From assembly GCF_003024715.1 (NCBI RefSeq), contig NZ_PYLO01000001.1, forward strand, positions 248,001 to 312,000: 64,000 nucleotides of DNA, in the 5' to 3' direction. The position numbers and the translations under genes are program-made. Position 1 is the stretch's first letter; each line of letters begins with the position of its first letter. A model generated the notes under the pieces. That model was not told the DNA's origin and did not search any database. It saw nothing but the letters and a program-made list of their open reading frames with translations. The DNA comes from Clostridium fessum. Lineage in GTDB: Bacteria > Bacillota > Clostridia > Lachnospirales > Lachnospiraceae. Shown here piece after piece: positions 1 to 7,407 of this stretch.

Positions 1-2
1 CC

Positions 3-278
3 TGTGCGAGCATGCACAGCCGCAACCGCCGGGCGGGTATCCTGATTGGAAAGGGATACACGATGGATGAGGCGATGAAGGAAGTGCAGATGGTTGTCGA
101 GGGCGTTTATTCTGCGAAAGCCGGCCTTCTGCTGGCACAGAAATACGGCTGCGATATGCCGATTGTTTCCCAGGTCAACCAGGTGTTGTTTGACGGGAAA
201 TCTCCGAAAGAGGCGCTGGCGGATCTGATGATGCGTGATCCGCGGATTGAATCGAGCGATCTTCCATGGAAGGGATAA
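3..278 (+). CDS. gpsA: Glycerol-3-phosphate dehydrogenase [NAD(P)+], C-terminal end (partial)
   Basis: This is the 3' end of a gene that begins before the window; the reading frame is open from base 3 to the stop at 276-278, giving 91 residues. The protein would reduce dihydroxyacetone phosphate to sn-glycerol-3-phosphate, the backbone of membrane phospholipids, in the cytosol. The recognisable part is the C-terminal helical domain: the string CASMHSRNRRAG with the conserved substrate-contact residues SRNR, then the GKG and VEGVYSA segments typical of GpsA. The ATG at base 12 is internal and is not the start. The last residues form a short polar tail. The identification rests on the C-terminal third only; the Rossmann domain is outside the window. 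Confidence 0.9.
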   Translation, partial: CASMHSRNRRAGILIGKGYTMDEAMKEVQMVVEGVYSAKAGLLLAQKYGCDMPIVSQVNQVLFDGKSPKEALADLMMRDPRIESSDLPWKG

Positions 279-292
279 TTCAGACGGCAGTC

Positions 293-328
293 ATTATTCT
301 GAATTTGAGTGATATAATTCAGAATAAT
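293..328. repeat. 13-bp perfect inverted repeat after gpsA
   Basis: Bases 293-305 (ATTATTCTGAATT) and 316-328 are perfect inverted copies separated by 10 bases. There is no T-run behind it, so it is a weak candidate for a simple terminator. It could be an mRNA 3' stem for gpsA or an operator. The 279-600 gap holds this repeat, a clear terminator at 447-500 and the livK promoter at 515-543; no gene was seen in it. Confidence 0.55.
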
Positions 329-446
329 AGCAATGAGATCTACTATGTTTTTCTGGAAAATGCAGGTGTCCACGTCAGGTGGACAAAAGCTTATAAAAGT
401 GTTTGCTATAACCTGTAAGAATACTTAATATAACTACGAGATCTGG

Positions 447-500
447 AAAAGAGAGAATTTAGCGAAAAAAAACGAAAATCCGCTAAATTCCCTCTTTTTT
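447..500 (+). terminator. Rho-independent terminator upstream of liv operon
   Basis: A long stem forms between 447-464 (AAAAGAGAGAATTTAGCG) and 481-500, with a 16-base A-rich loop and a run of six T at the end. Only one A/C mismatch interrupts the stem. It probably ends transcripts from gpsA and insulates the liv promoter that begins 15 bases later. Confidence 0.85.
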
Positions 501-514
501 AAGTGGTTTTTGTA

Positions 515-543
515 TTGACAATTAGAGGGGTAAAATTTATAAT
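515..543 (+). promoter_or_regulatory. Consensus housekeeping promoter of livK
   Basis: TTGACA at 515-520 and TATAAT at 538-543 are both perfect matches to the sigma-A consensus and are 17 bases apart. The start codon of livK follows 57 bases after the -10 box. Such a strong promoter fits high expression of a binding protein. Confidence 0.88.
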
Positions 544-600
544 TGCCTCATTCAAATAGTTGTTGTATTCCATTGCAGCATAGAATTGGAGGAGAATATT

Positions 601-1794
601 ATGAAAAAAAGAGTAGTTAGTCTTGGGCTTGCAGCTATGATGGCGATGTCTATGACCGCTTGCGGCGGTTCTGGAAATGCGGGCACTTCTGAATCAGCAG
701 CAGAAGATGCACAGGGCGCAGAGGGAGCTGACGGCGAAGTATTTAAAATCGGCGGCATCGGACCGATCACCGGCGCGGCTGGCGCTTACGGCGAGGCTGT
801 AAAGAATGGTACTGAGCTGGCAATCAATGAGATCAACGAGGCTGGCGGTATCAATGGTTACCAGGTAGCGTTCAACTTCCAGGATGATGAGAATGATCCG
901 GAGAAGGCGATCAACGCATACAATACCTTAAAAGACTGGAACATGCAGATGCTTCTTGGCACCGTTACTTCCAAGCCGTGTATCGCAGTTGTAGCAGAGA
1001 CAACAGCAGATAACCTGTTCCAGCTGACTCCGTCCGGATCTGCTGTTGAGAGTATTTCCGGCGACAACGCATTCCGCGTATGCTATTCTGACCCGGATCA
1101 GGGACGTGCATCCGCTCAGTACATCGGCGAGCACAAACTGGCAACCAAGATCGCTATCATCTACGACAGCTCCAGCGAATACTCCGATGGTATCCGCGAG
1201 TCCTTCGTAGCAGAGGCTCCGAATCAGGGTCTGGAGGTAGTAGCCAGCGAGGCATTTACATCTGATAACAATACCGATTTCTCCGTACAGCTTGACAAAG
1301 CAAAAGAGTCTGGCGCTGATCTGGTATTCCTGCCGATCTACTATCAGGAGGCATCTGTTATCCTGAAACAGGCAAACGATAAAGATTTCCACCCGCAGTT
1401 CTTCGGCTGTGATGGTATGGACGGTATCCTGAGCGTTGATGGCTTTGATGAGTCCTTAGCAGAAGGTCTGATGCTTCTGACTCCGTTCTCCGTAGACGAG
1501 GAGTCCAGCCAAGACTTCGTAACTGCTTACCGTGATGCATACGGCATCGACCCGCTTCAGTTCGCAGCAGACGCTTACGACGGCGTATATGCAATTAAGG
1601 CGGCTGCTGAGAAGGCAGAGATCACACCGGATATGAGCACTTCCGATATCTGCGATGCACTGAAAACAGCTATGACTGAGATCCAGATAGATGGTCTGAC
1701 CGGTACAGAGATGCACTGGACTGCAGAAGGCGAACCGCAGAAAGCTCCGAAAGCTGTAGAGATCAAAGATGGCAAATACGAGATGATGCAGTAA
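601..1794 (+). CDS. livK: Branched-chain amino-acid ABC transporter, substrate-binding lipoprotein
   Basis: This 397-residue protein is the extracellular receptor of a Liv-type importer, binding leucine, isoleucine, valine or a related ligand. The N-terminus is a lipoprotein signal peptide (MKKR then a hydrophobic stretch) ending in the lipobox MTAC, with Cys21 as the lipidated residue. A polar Gly/Ser/Glu linker follows, then the type-I periplasmic-binding fold with the typical opening FKIGGIGPITGAAGAYG. The ATG at 601 is chosen because GGAGG lies at 588-592; the upstream TTG at 586 overlaps that site. It is the first gene of livK-H-M-G-F but is separated from livH by 290 bases containing a stable hairpin. 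The family assignment is firm; the exact ligand cannot be read from sequence. Confidence 0.93.
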   Translation: MKKRVVSLGLAAMMAMSMTACGGSGNAGTSESAAEDAQGAEGADGEVFKIGGIGPITGAAGAYGEAVKNGTELAINEINEAGGINGYQVAFNFQDDENDPEKAINAYNTLKDWNMQMLLGTVTSKPCIAVVAETTADNLFQLTPSGSAVESISGDNAFRVCYSDPDQGRASAQYIGEHKLATKIAIIYDSSSEYSDGIRESFVAEAPNQGLEVVASEAFTSDNNTDFSVQLDKAKESGADLVFLPIYYQEASVILKQANDKDFHPQFFGCDGMDGILSVDGFDESLAEGLMLLTPFSVDEESSQDFVTAYRDAYGIDPLQFAADAYDGVYAIKAAAEKAEITPDMSTSDICDALKTAMTEIQIDGLTGTEMHWTAEGEPQKAPKAVEIKDGKYEMMQ

Positions 1795-1861
1795 TTAAAA
1801 ATTTAAAAACTGCAGAACCGTTGCGGCTATATTTATGTAGCTCTGATGGGACTGCTACTGG

Positions 1862-1892
1862 ATGTCCGGCGGCACAGATGGCTGCCGGGCAT
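1862..1892 (+). promoter_or_regulatory. Intercistronic stem-loop between livK and livH
   Basis: Bases 1862-1873 pair with 1881-1892 (12 pairs including two G-T wobbles) around a 7-base loop. There is no T-run directly behind the stem. It is nested inside a wider inverted repeat, TGCAGAACCGTT at 1811-1822 against AACGGTTCACTGCA at 1915-1928. The likely role, by analogy with other binding-protein operons, is to protect the livK message or reduce read-through so that receptor exceeds permease; this is inference. Nothing else convincing was seen between 1795 and 2084. Confidence 0.6.
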
Positions 1893-2084
1893 TTAGTAAC
1901 AGCTTTCTTTTTAAAACGGTTCACTGCACATGCTTGCCTGCGACGGCGACTGGGTGTTTGCTTTCTGCGGACTGCGAGACGGTCATGTTTGTTCTGCTAA
2001 ATTCGGTCACAGGTAAACATGTGCAGCGAAATGCGTGTACAGGGAAATGCGAAAACGTAGAAACAAAGAGGTAGGTGTATACAT

Positions 2085-2966
2085 ATGAGTTTTCTTTCTT
2101 ATTTAATCAATGGCATCAGTCTGGGAAGTGTCTATGCGATCATTGCACTGGGCTACACCATGGTTTATGGCATCGCGCGTATGCTGAACTTCGCACACGG
2201 CGATATCATCATGGTAGGCGGTTTCACAGTGTTTACGATTGTCACAACGATGGGCGGTTCTCCGGTTGTGGGTATTCTGGCTTCGGTGGTTGTGTGTACA
2301 GTGCTGGGCGTTACCATCGAGCGGGTTGCATACAGACCGTTGCGTGACGCGTCCCCGCTGGCAGTTCTGATCACCGCGATCGGTGTCAGTTATCTGCTCC
2401 AGAACGTGGCGCTTCTGATTTTTGGTTCCAATGCGAGACAGTTTACATCAGTTATTACTGTACCGGCATTAAAGCTGGCTGGCGGCAAGCTTTCGATCTC
2501 CAGTGTCACGATCGTGACGATTTTAAGCTGTATCGTGATTATGGCTGCCCTGATGACATTTATCAACAAGACGAAAATGGGGCAGGCGATGCTGGCGGTT
2601 TCTGAGGATCGCGGTGCGGCAACCTTGATGGGTATCAATGTAAACCGCACGATCTCCGTAACCTTTGCGATTGGTTCCGCCCTGGCGGCAGTAGCAGGCG
2701 TGCTGCTCTGCTCGGCGTACCCGTCCCTGTCTCCGTACACCGGTTCCATGCCGGGCATCAAGGCATTCGTGGCAGCGGTATTTGGCGGTATCGGTTCGAT
2801 CCCAGGCGCATTTATCGGCGGTATCCTGCTTGGTATCATTGAAAACCTTGCCAAGGCGTATATTTCCTCCCAGCTTTCTGACGCGATCGTATTCTCTGTC
2901 CTGATTATCGTGCTTCTGGTCCGCCCGACCGGTATTCTCGGCAAGAAGATGACGGAGAAAGTATAA
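2085..2966 (+). CDS. livH: Branched-chain amino-acid ABC transporter permease LivH
   Basis: LivH is one of the two membrane permeases of the Liv importer and is about as long as usual (293 residues). The sequence begins MSFLSYLINGISLGSVYAI and contains the family signature around YGIARMLNFAHGDIIMVGGF, a re-entrant segment that lines the transport path. Seven to eight hydrophobic segments can be seen. The second conserved block near residues 222-250 (PGIKAFVAAVFGGIGSIPGAFIGG) contains the cytoplasmic coupling helix that contacts the ATPases. AGAGGTAGGTG lies ahead of the ATG at 2085. It pairs with LivM, which starts 112 bases downstream. Confidence 0.93.
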   Translation: MSFLSYLINGISLGSVYAIIALGYTMVYGIARMLNFAHGDIIMVGGFTVFTIVTTMGGSPVVGILASVVVCTVLGVTIERVAYRPLRDASPLAVLITAIGVSYLLQNVALLIFGSNARQFTSVITVPALKLAGGKLSISSVTIVTILSCIVIMAALMTFINKTKMGQAMLAVSEDRGAATLMGINVNRTISVTFAIGSALAAVAGVLLCSAYPSLSPYTGSMPGIKAFVAAVFGGIGSIPGAFIGGILLGIIENLAKAYISSQLSDAIVFSVLIIVLLVRPTGILGKKMTEKV

Positions 2967-3078
2967 TAGAGAAAATTATACGATGGTTCATGCCGGGGAC
3001 TTTTGAAACGGAAAGTGCCGTGTGAAAACAAGATGGTGCATGAACTGCAATAAGCAAGAGAAAGTGCAGGTGTTTAAA

Positions 3079-4143
3079 ATGAACGCATATAAAAATAAAA
3101 TTCGGATTCAGAATGCGATCACATATGCGATTGTAATCGGCTGTTACATTCTGATTCAGATTATGATGGCAGGCGGCCATGTAAACAGTCTTTTAAAGGG
3201 TATTCTGGTTCCGCTTTGTACCTATACGATTTTGGCGGTTTCCTTAAACCTCACGGTTGGTATCCTCGGCGAGCTGAGTCTGGGTCATGCCGGATTCATG
3301 TGTGCGGGTGCGTTTTCAGGTGCATTTTTTAATCATGCCATGAAAAATCTGATCGCAAGCAACCAGGTACGCTTCATTCTGGCGCTCTTTGTCGGTGCGG
3401 CGGTAGCGGCGGTATTTGGTATCCTCATCGGTATTCCGGTTCTGCGTCTGAAAGGAGACTATCTGGCGATTGTAACGCTGGCATTCGGTGAGATCGTTAA
3501 AAATATTATCAATGTTCTGTACGTCGGCATCGACGGAAACGGAATCCACGTTTCCATGAAAGATGTAGCTTCCTTAAAGCTGGCAGCGGACGGTCAGGTG
3601 ATCATCAAGGGTGCACAGGGTATCACAGGTACACCGAAGACGGCGACCTTTACGATCGGCATTATCCTGGTACTCCTGACCCTGTTTATTGTATTGAATA
3701 TCATCAATTCCCGGACAGGCCGTGCGATCATGGCGATCCGCGACAACCGTATTGCGGCAGAGTCTGTGGGTATCAATATCACGAAATACAAACTGATGGC
3801 ATTTACCATCTCTGCTTCCTTAGCCGGTGTGGCAGGCGTTCTGTACGCACACAACCTGGCGACGCTGGCAGCGACCCCGAAAAGCTTCGGTTATAATATG
3901 TCCATTATGATCCTTGTATTTGTGGTTCTGGGCGGCATCGGAAATATCCGTGGTTCCATGATCGCGGCGGTTATCTTAACCCTGCTTCCGGAGATGCTTC
4001 GAAGCCTCAATAATTACCGTATGCTGATTTACGCGGTCGTCCTGATTGTAATGATGCTTTTGACCTCCAGTCCGAAGGCGATCGAGGTCCGCGGGCGCAT
4101 CTTTTCATCATTCCGGAAAAAGAAGACAGAAGGGGAGGCGTAA
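3079..4143 (+). CDS. livM: Branched-chain amino-acid ABC transporter permease LivM
   Basis: This is the second permease of the Liv complex, 354 residues. The open frame reaches back to a GTG at 3022, but that would add a charged, Cys-containing leader with no family counterpart; the ATG at 3079 follows an AGGTG-type site and puts the first membrane helix at the usual place. Diagnostic segments are NLTVGILGELSLGHAGFM near residues 60-80, the YLAIVTLAFGEIVKN block, and the C-terminal coupling region VVLGGIGNIRGSMIAA. It forms a heterodimer with LivH and takes energy from LivG and LivF, whose genes follow (livG starts 3 bases after the livM stop). Confidence 0.92.
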   Translation: MNAYKNKIRIQNAITYAIVIGCYILIQIMMAGGHVNSLLKGILVPLCTYTILAVSLNLTVGILGELSLGHAGFMCAGAFSGAFFNHAMKNLIASNQVRFILALFVGAAVAAVFGILIGIPVLRLKGDYLAIVTLAFGEIVKNIINVLYVGIDGNGIHVSMKDVASLKLAADGQVIIKGAQGITGTPKTATFTIGIILVLLTLFIVLNIINSRTGRAIMAIRDNRIAAESVGINITKYKLMAFTISASLAGVAGVLYAHNLATLAATPKSFGYNMSIMILVFVVLGGIGNIRGSMIAAVILTLLPEMLRSLNNYRMLIYAVVLIVMMLLTSSPKAIEVRGRIFSSFRKKKTEGEA

Positions 4144-4146
4144 ATC

Positions 4147-4905
4147 ATGGCAATGCTGGATGTAAAAAATTTAAGTATTTCTTTTGGCGGTCTGAAAGCG
4201 GTCGATGATTTCAGCATCACGATAGAAAAAGGACAGCTCTACGGCCTGATTGGACCGAACGGCGCTGGTAAAACGACTATTTTCAACCTTTTGACGGGCG
4301 TGTACAAGCCGGATGGCGGACGGATTCTGCTGGATGGAAAGGACATTACCGGTCACAAGGCAATCCAGATCAATCAGGCAGGCATCGCGAGAACCTTCCA
4401 GAATATCCGTCTGTTCAAGGAGCTGAGCGTGCTTGACAATGTAAAGGTTGGTCTTCACAACCATCATAAATATTCTACGCTGAGCGGCATTCTGCGTCTT
4501 CCGTCCTATTACAAGGTTGAGAAAGAGATGGATGAGCGCGCGATGGAGCTTTTGAAGGTGTTTGACCTCGACAAAGAGTTTGATTATAAGGCATCGAACC
4601 TCCCATACGGCAAGCAGAGAAAGCTGGAGATCGCCAGAGCGCTGGCGACCGAGCCGAAGCTTCTGCTTCTTGACGAGCCGGCAGCCGGCATGAACCCGAA
4701 TGAGACGGCAGAGCTGATGAAGACGATCCGTTTCGTGCGCGATCATTTTGATATGACCGTACTTCTCATTGAGCATGATATGAAGCTGGTCTCCGGTATC
4801 TGCGAGCGCCTGACGGTCTTAAACTTCGGTCATATGCTGGCAGAGGGACCGACCAGCGAGGTGCTCAGCAATCCAGAAGTTATCAAAGCATATCTGGGAG
4901 AATAG
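4147..4905 (+). CDS. livG: Branched-chain amino-acid ABC transporter ATPase LivG
   Basis: LivG is a cytosolic ABC ATPase of 252 residues that powers the LivHM permease. The Walker A motif GPNGAGKTT is near residues 36-44, the Q-loop lies in TFQNIRLFKELS, and Walker B is LLLLDEPAAGMNP. As is normal for LivG, the signature motif is degenerate (LPYGKQRKLEIARAL rather than LSGGQ). The C-terminal HDM segment supplies the switch histidine. An ATG at 4147 immediately follows the livM stop, with GGGGAGG upstream. It works as a heterodimer with LivF. Confidence 0.94.
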   Translation: MAMLDVKNLSISFGGLKAVDDFSITIEKGQLYGLIGPNGAGKTTIFNLLTGVYKPDGGRILLDGKDITGHKAIQINQAGIARTFQNIRLFKELSVLDNVKVGLHNHHKYSTLSGILRLPSYYKVEKEMDERAMELLKVFDLDKEFDYKASNLPYGKQRKLEIARALATEPKLLLLDEPAAGMNPNETAELMKTIRFVRDHFDMTVLLIEHDMKLVSGICERLTVLNFGHMLAEGPTSEVLSNPEVIKAYLGE

Positions 4906-4918
4906 GGGGAAGTTTCGT

Positions 4919-5629
4919 ATGTCAATGCTGGAAGTAAAAGATTTACAGGTATATTATGGTGTGATACAGGCACTCAAGGGAATTTCCTTTGAGGTAGAAC
5001 AGGGCGATGTGGTAGCGCTGATCGGTGCCAACGGAGCCGGAAAGACGACGACGCTTCACACGATCACGGGTCTGCTGCCGTCCAAGGCAGGCAATATCAC
5101 ATTTGAGGGAACGGATATTACCCATGTACCGGGCTATAAGCTGGTATCAATGGGAATCGCCCACGTGCCGGAGGGGCGCCGTGTGTTCGCCTCCTTGACG
5201 GTTCTCCAGAACCTGAAAATGGGTGCGTATACGAGAAATGACAAGAAGGAAATTGAAGATACGATCGAAATGATTTACAAGCGTTTCCCGCGTCTGAAAG
5301 AGCGCAAGAACCAGCTTGCCGGAACTTTGTCCGGCGGCGAGCAGCAGATGCTTGCGATGGGACGCGCCCTCATGAGCCACCCGCGCCTGATCGTTCTCGA
5401 CGAGCCGTCGATGGGTCTGTCCCCACTCTATGTTAATGAGATTTTCGATATTATCCAGGAAATCAACAAGGACGGAGTGACCGTTCTTCTGGTCGAGCAG
5501 AATGCGAAAAAAGCGCTCTCCATTTCCAATAAAGCATATGTGCTTGAGACGGGCAATATCGTTCTGAGCGGTGATGCGAAAGAACTGATGAATAATGAGA
5601 GAGTGAAGAAGGCTTATCTGAGCGAATAA
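4919..5629 (+). CDS. livF: Branched-chain amino-acid ABC transporter ATPase LivF
   Basis: The second ATPase of the Liv system (236 residues). Walker A is GANGAGKTT, the signature motif is the canonical LSGGEQQMLAMGRAL, and Walker B is LIVLDEPSMGLSP; the switch region reads LLVEQNAKKAL. The hallmark of LivF, VPEGRRVFASLTVLQNL, is present. The gene starts 13 bases after livG behind GGGGGAAG. It is the last gene of the operon and is followed by a hairpin with a T-run (5673-5723). Confidence 0.94.
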   Translation: MSMLEVKDLQVYYGVIQALKGISFEVEQGDVVALIGANGAGKTTTLHTITGLLPSKAGNITFEGTDITHVPGYKLVSMGIAHVPEGRRVFASLTVLQNLKMGAYTRNDKKEIEDTIEMIYKRFPRLKERKNQLAGTLSGGEQQMLAMGRALMSHPRLIVLDEPSMGLSPLYVNEIFDIIQEINKDGVTVLLVEQNAKKALSISNKAYVLETGNIVLSGDAKELMNNERVKKAYLSE

Positions 5630-5672
5630 AAATGTTCTGTGAGCCGGAGCTTTCCAAATGGGAATATTCATA

Positions 5673-5723
5673 ACCCCCTTATGGTCTGAATACATTGTAT
5701 CAGCAGACCAAGGGGGTATTTTT
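5673..5723 (+). terminator. Hairpin with T-run that ends the liv operon and contains the spoIVA ribosome binding site
   Basis: The left arm 5673-5680 (ACCCCCTT) pairs with 5710-5717, and GGTCTG 5683-5688 pairs with CAGACC 5704-5709; ATAC/GTAT at 5690-5693 and 5697-5700 extends the top. Five T follow at 5719-5723. It has the form of an intrinsic terminator for livF. The G-rich right arm AAGGGGGT is also the only plausible Shine-Dalgarno of spoIVA, whose ATG is at 5724. Confidence 0.75.
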
Positions 5724-7199
5724 ATGGATCATTTTAATGTATACAGCGATATCCAGGCGCGAACCGGCGGCGAGATCTATATTGGAGTGGTTGGTCCGGT
5801 TCGGACAGGGAAATCGACCTTTATTAAGCGCTTTATGGAACTTCTCGTCCTTCCGGGGCTGGAAGATGTCCATGCCCGCGAGCGCGCCCGGGATGAACTT
5901 CCCCAGTCTTCGGCGGGGAAAACGATCATGACAACGGAACCGAAATTTATCCCTAAAGAGGCGGCAAAGCTCTCGCTTGGGGACGGTGTGGAGGTGCGGG
6001 TCCGCCTGATCGACTGCGTCGGTTTCATGGTGGAGGGCGCTGCCGGTCATATTGAAAACGAGAAAGAACGCATGGTGCGGACGCCGTGGTATGAGGAGGA
6101 GATCCCATTTACAGCGGCAGCCGAGCTGGGAACGCGCAAGGTCATCACGGATCATTCGACGATCGGGCTTGTGGTTACGGCGGACGGCAGTTTCGGGGAG
6201 TTGAAACGGGAGAATTATGTTCCGGCGGAAGAGAAGACCGTGCAGGAACTGAAAAAACTGGGAAAGCCGTTTCTGGTGCTTTTAAACTCGCAGAAACCGT
6301 ATTCGGAGGAGACGCGGGCGCTGGCAGCCCGGATGACCGAAAAATACGAGGTGCAGGTGCTCCCAGTCAACTGTGAACAGCTGCGCGCCGAGGATATCCG
6401 GGAGATTCTGGGGCAGGTGCTTCTGGAATTCCCGGTCACGGAGATCGATTTTTCGATTCCGAAATGGCTGGAGATTCTGCCAAACAGCCATTGGCTTAAA
6501 TCGGAGGTCATACAGGCAGTCCGGGGGATGATGGATCGGACGGTACATATGCGCGATGTGGCGTTGGCGCTGCCAGAGGAAACCGGGGAAGCGATCCGCC
6601 GGATCCGGATTGTATCAATGAAAATGGATGATGGCAGCGTTCAGGCGGTGGTCGAGCTGGACGACGGGCATTATTATCAGATCCTCAGCGAGTATGTGGG
6701 AATGCCGATCGAGGGCGAGTACCAGCTGATGCAGACCTTGAAGCGGTTGGCGTCGATGCAGAGCGAGTATGAAAAGGCATCCGTGGCGCTCACGCAGGCG
6801 CGCAAGAAGGGCTATGGGGTTGTCACGCCGGAACGCGGGGAGATCGTCCTCGATGAGCCGCAGGTGGTGCGCCACGGCAATAAATATGGAGTCAAAATGA
6901 AAGCGCAGGCGCCGTCCATCAATCTCATCAAGGCGCAGATTGAGACTGAGATCGCGCCGATTGTGGGAAATGAACAGCAGGCAGAGGATTTGATCCGATA
7001 CATCCGGGAGAATGCTGGAAAAGGTGAGGAAGGCATCTGGGAAACCAATATTTTTGGAAAATCAATCGCCCAGATCGTCGATGACGGGATTCAGGCCAAG
7101 ATCTCCCAGCTCACTGAGGACTGCCAGGTGAAGCTGCAGGATACGCTGCAGAAAATCATCAATGACAGCAATGGGGGGATGATCTGTATTATTATATAA
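5724..7199 (+). CDS. spoIVA: Stage IV sporulation protein A, spore-coat base ATPase
   Basis: SpoIVA coats the outer forespore membrane and polymerises with ATP hydrolysis to form the platform for coat assembly. The 491-residue length equals the family's usual size. The Walker A motif is GPVRTGKS at residues 24-31, followed by the conserved IDCVGFMVEGAAGH segment (Walker B region, asparagine/aspartate switch) and the TDHSTIGLVVTADGSF block. The extreme C-terminus GGMICIII resembles the hydrophobic tail that contacts SpoVM or the membrane. ATG 5724 is chosen over the ORF's earlier codon because the family starts at MDHFNVYSDIQARTGG. The gene shows the host is a spore former. It is expected to be sigma-E controlled; no convincing sigma-E promoter was seen. 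Confidence 0.95.
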   Translation: MDHFNVYSDIQARTGGEIYIGVVGPVRTGKSTFIKRFMELLVLPGLEDVHARERARDELPQSSAGKTIMTTEPKFIPKEAAKLSLGDGVEVRVRLIDCVGFMVEGAAGHIENEKERMVRTPWYEEEIPFTAAAELGTRKVITDHSTIGLVVTADGSFGELKRENYVPAEEKTVQELKKLGKPFLVLLNSQKPYSEETRALAARMTEKYEVQVLPVNCEQLRAEDIREILGQVLLEFPVTEIDFSIPKWLEILPNSHWLKSEVIQAVRGMMDRTVHMRDVALALPEETGEAIRRIRIVSMKMDDGSVQAVVELDDGHYYQILSEYVGMPIEGEYQLMQTLKRLASMQSEYEKASVALTQARKKGYGVVTPERGEIVLDEPQVVRHGNKYGVKMKAQAPSINLIKAQIETEIAPIVGNEQQAEDLIRYIRENAGKGEEGIWETNIFGKSIAQIVDDGIQAKISQLTEDCQVKLQDTLQKIINDSNGGMICIII

Positions 7200-7306
7200 T
7201 AGAATAGGTCTGGCTCTTGTTGGGAAAATGGTGCGTTGTCTGGAATGGGAATGTGGGACAGATAAGGTGATTTTATGAAAATTTTATCGAAACTTTATCG
7301 GGGAAA

Positions 7307-7335
7307 TTGCAAAATTGTCAGAAATCAGTTATAAT
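7307..7335 (+). promoter_or_regulatory. Housekeeping promoter of the beta-CASP hydrolase gene
   Basis: TTGCAA (7307-7312) and TATAAT (7330-7335) are 17 bases apart. A short stem-loop (TTTCCGCA 7356-7363 with TGCGGAAA 7371-7378) lies in the predicted 5' leader, ahead of the ribosome binding site CAGGGGG and the ATG at 7408. Confidence 0.75.
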
Positions 7336-7407
7336 GAAGCTAATAGCAAAAACATTTTCCGCAAGGGGTATGCGGAAACATAAACGACAGAACAGGGGGC
7401 TGATTTT

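Noticed and set aside
928-1392. Long minus-strand ORF inside livK
   Set aside because: It is the antisense shadow of a clear gene; GC-skewed codon structure on the + strand explains it. The same applies to other long minus-strand ORFs, such as 4171-4776 in livG and 8233-8937 in the beta-CASP gene.
1862-2074. 70-residue open frame between livK and livH
   Set aside because: No ribosome binding site, Cys-rich random-looking composition, and it overlaps the stable intercistronic hairpin. I treat it as spacer.
3022-3078. Longer livM start at GTG 3022
   Set aside because: It adds a Cys-containing leader without family support; a plausible site precedes 3079.
5640-5700. Possible sigma-E promoter for spoIVA (GAATATT and AATACATT)
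   Set aside because: The boxes are about 19 bases apart, too far for sigma-E. Left as unproved.
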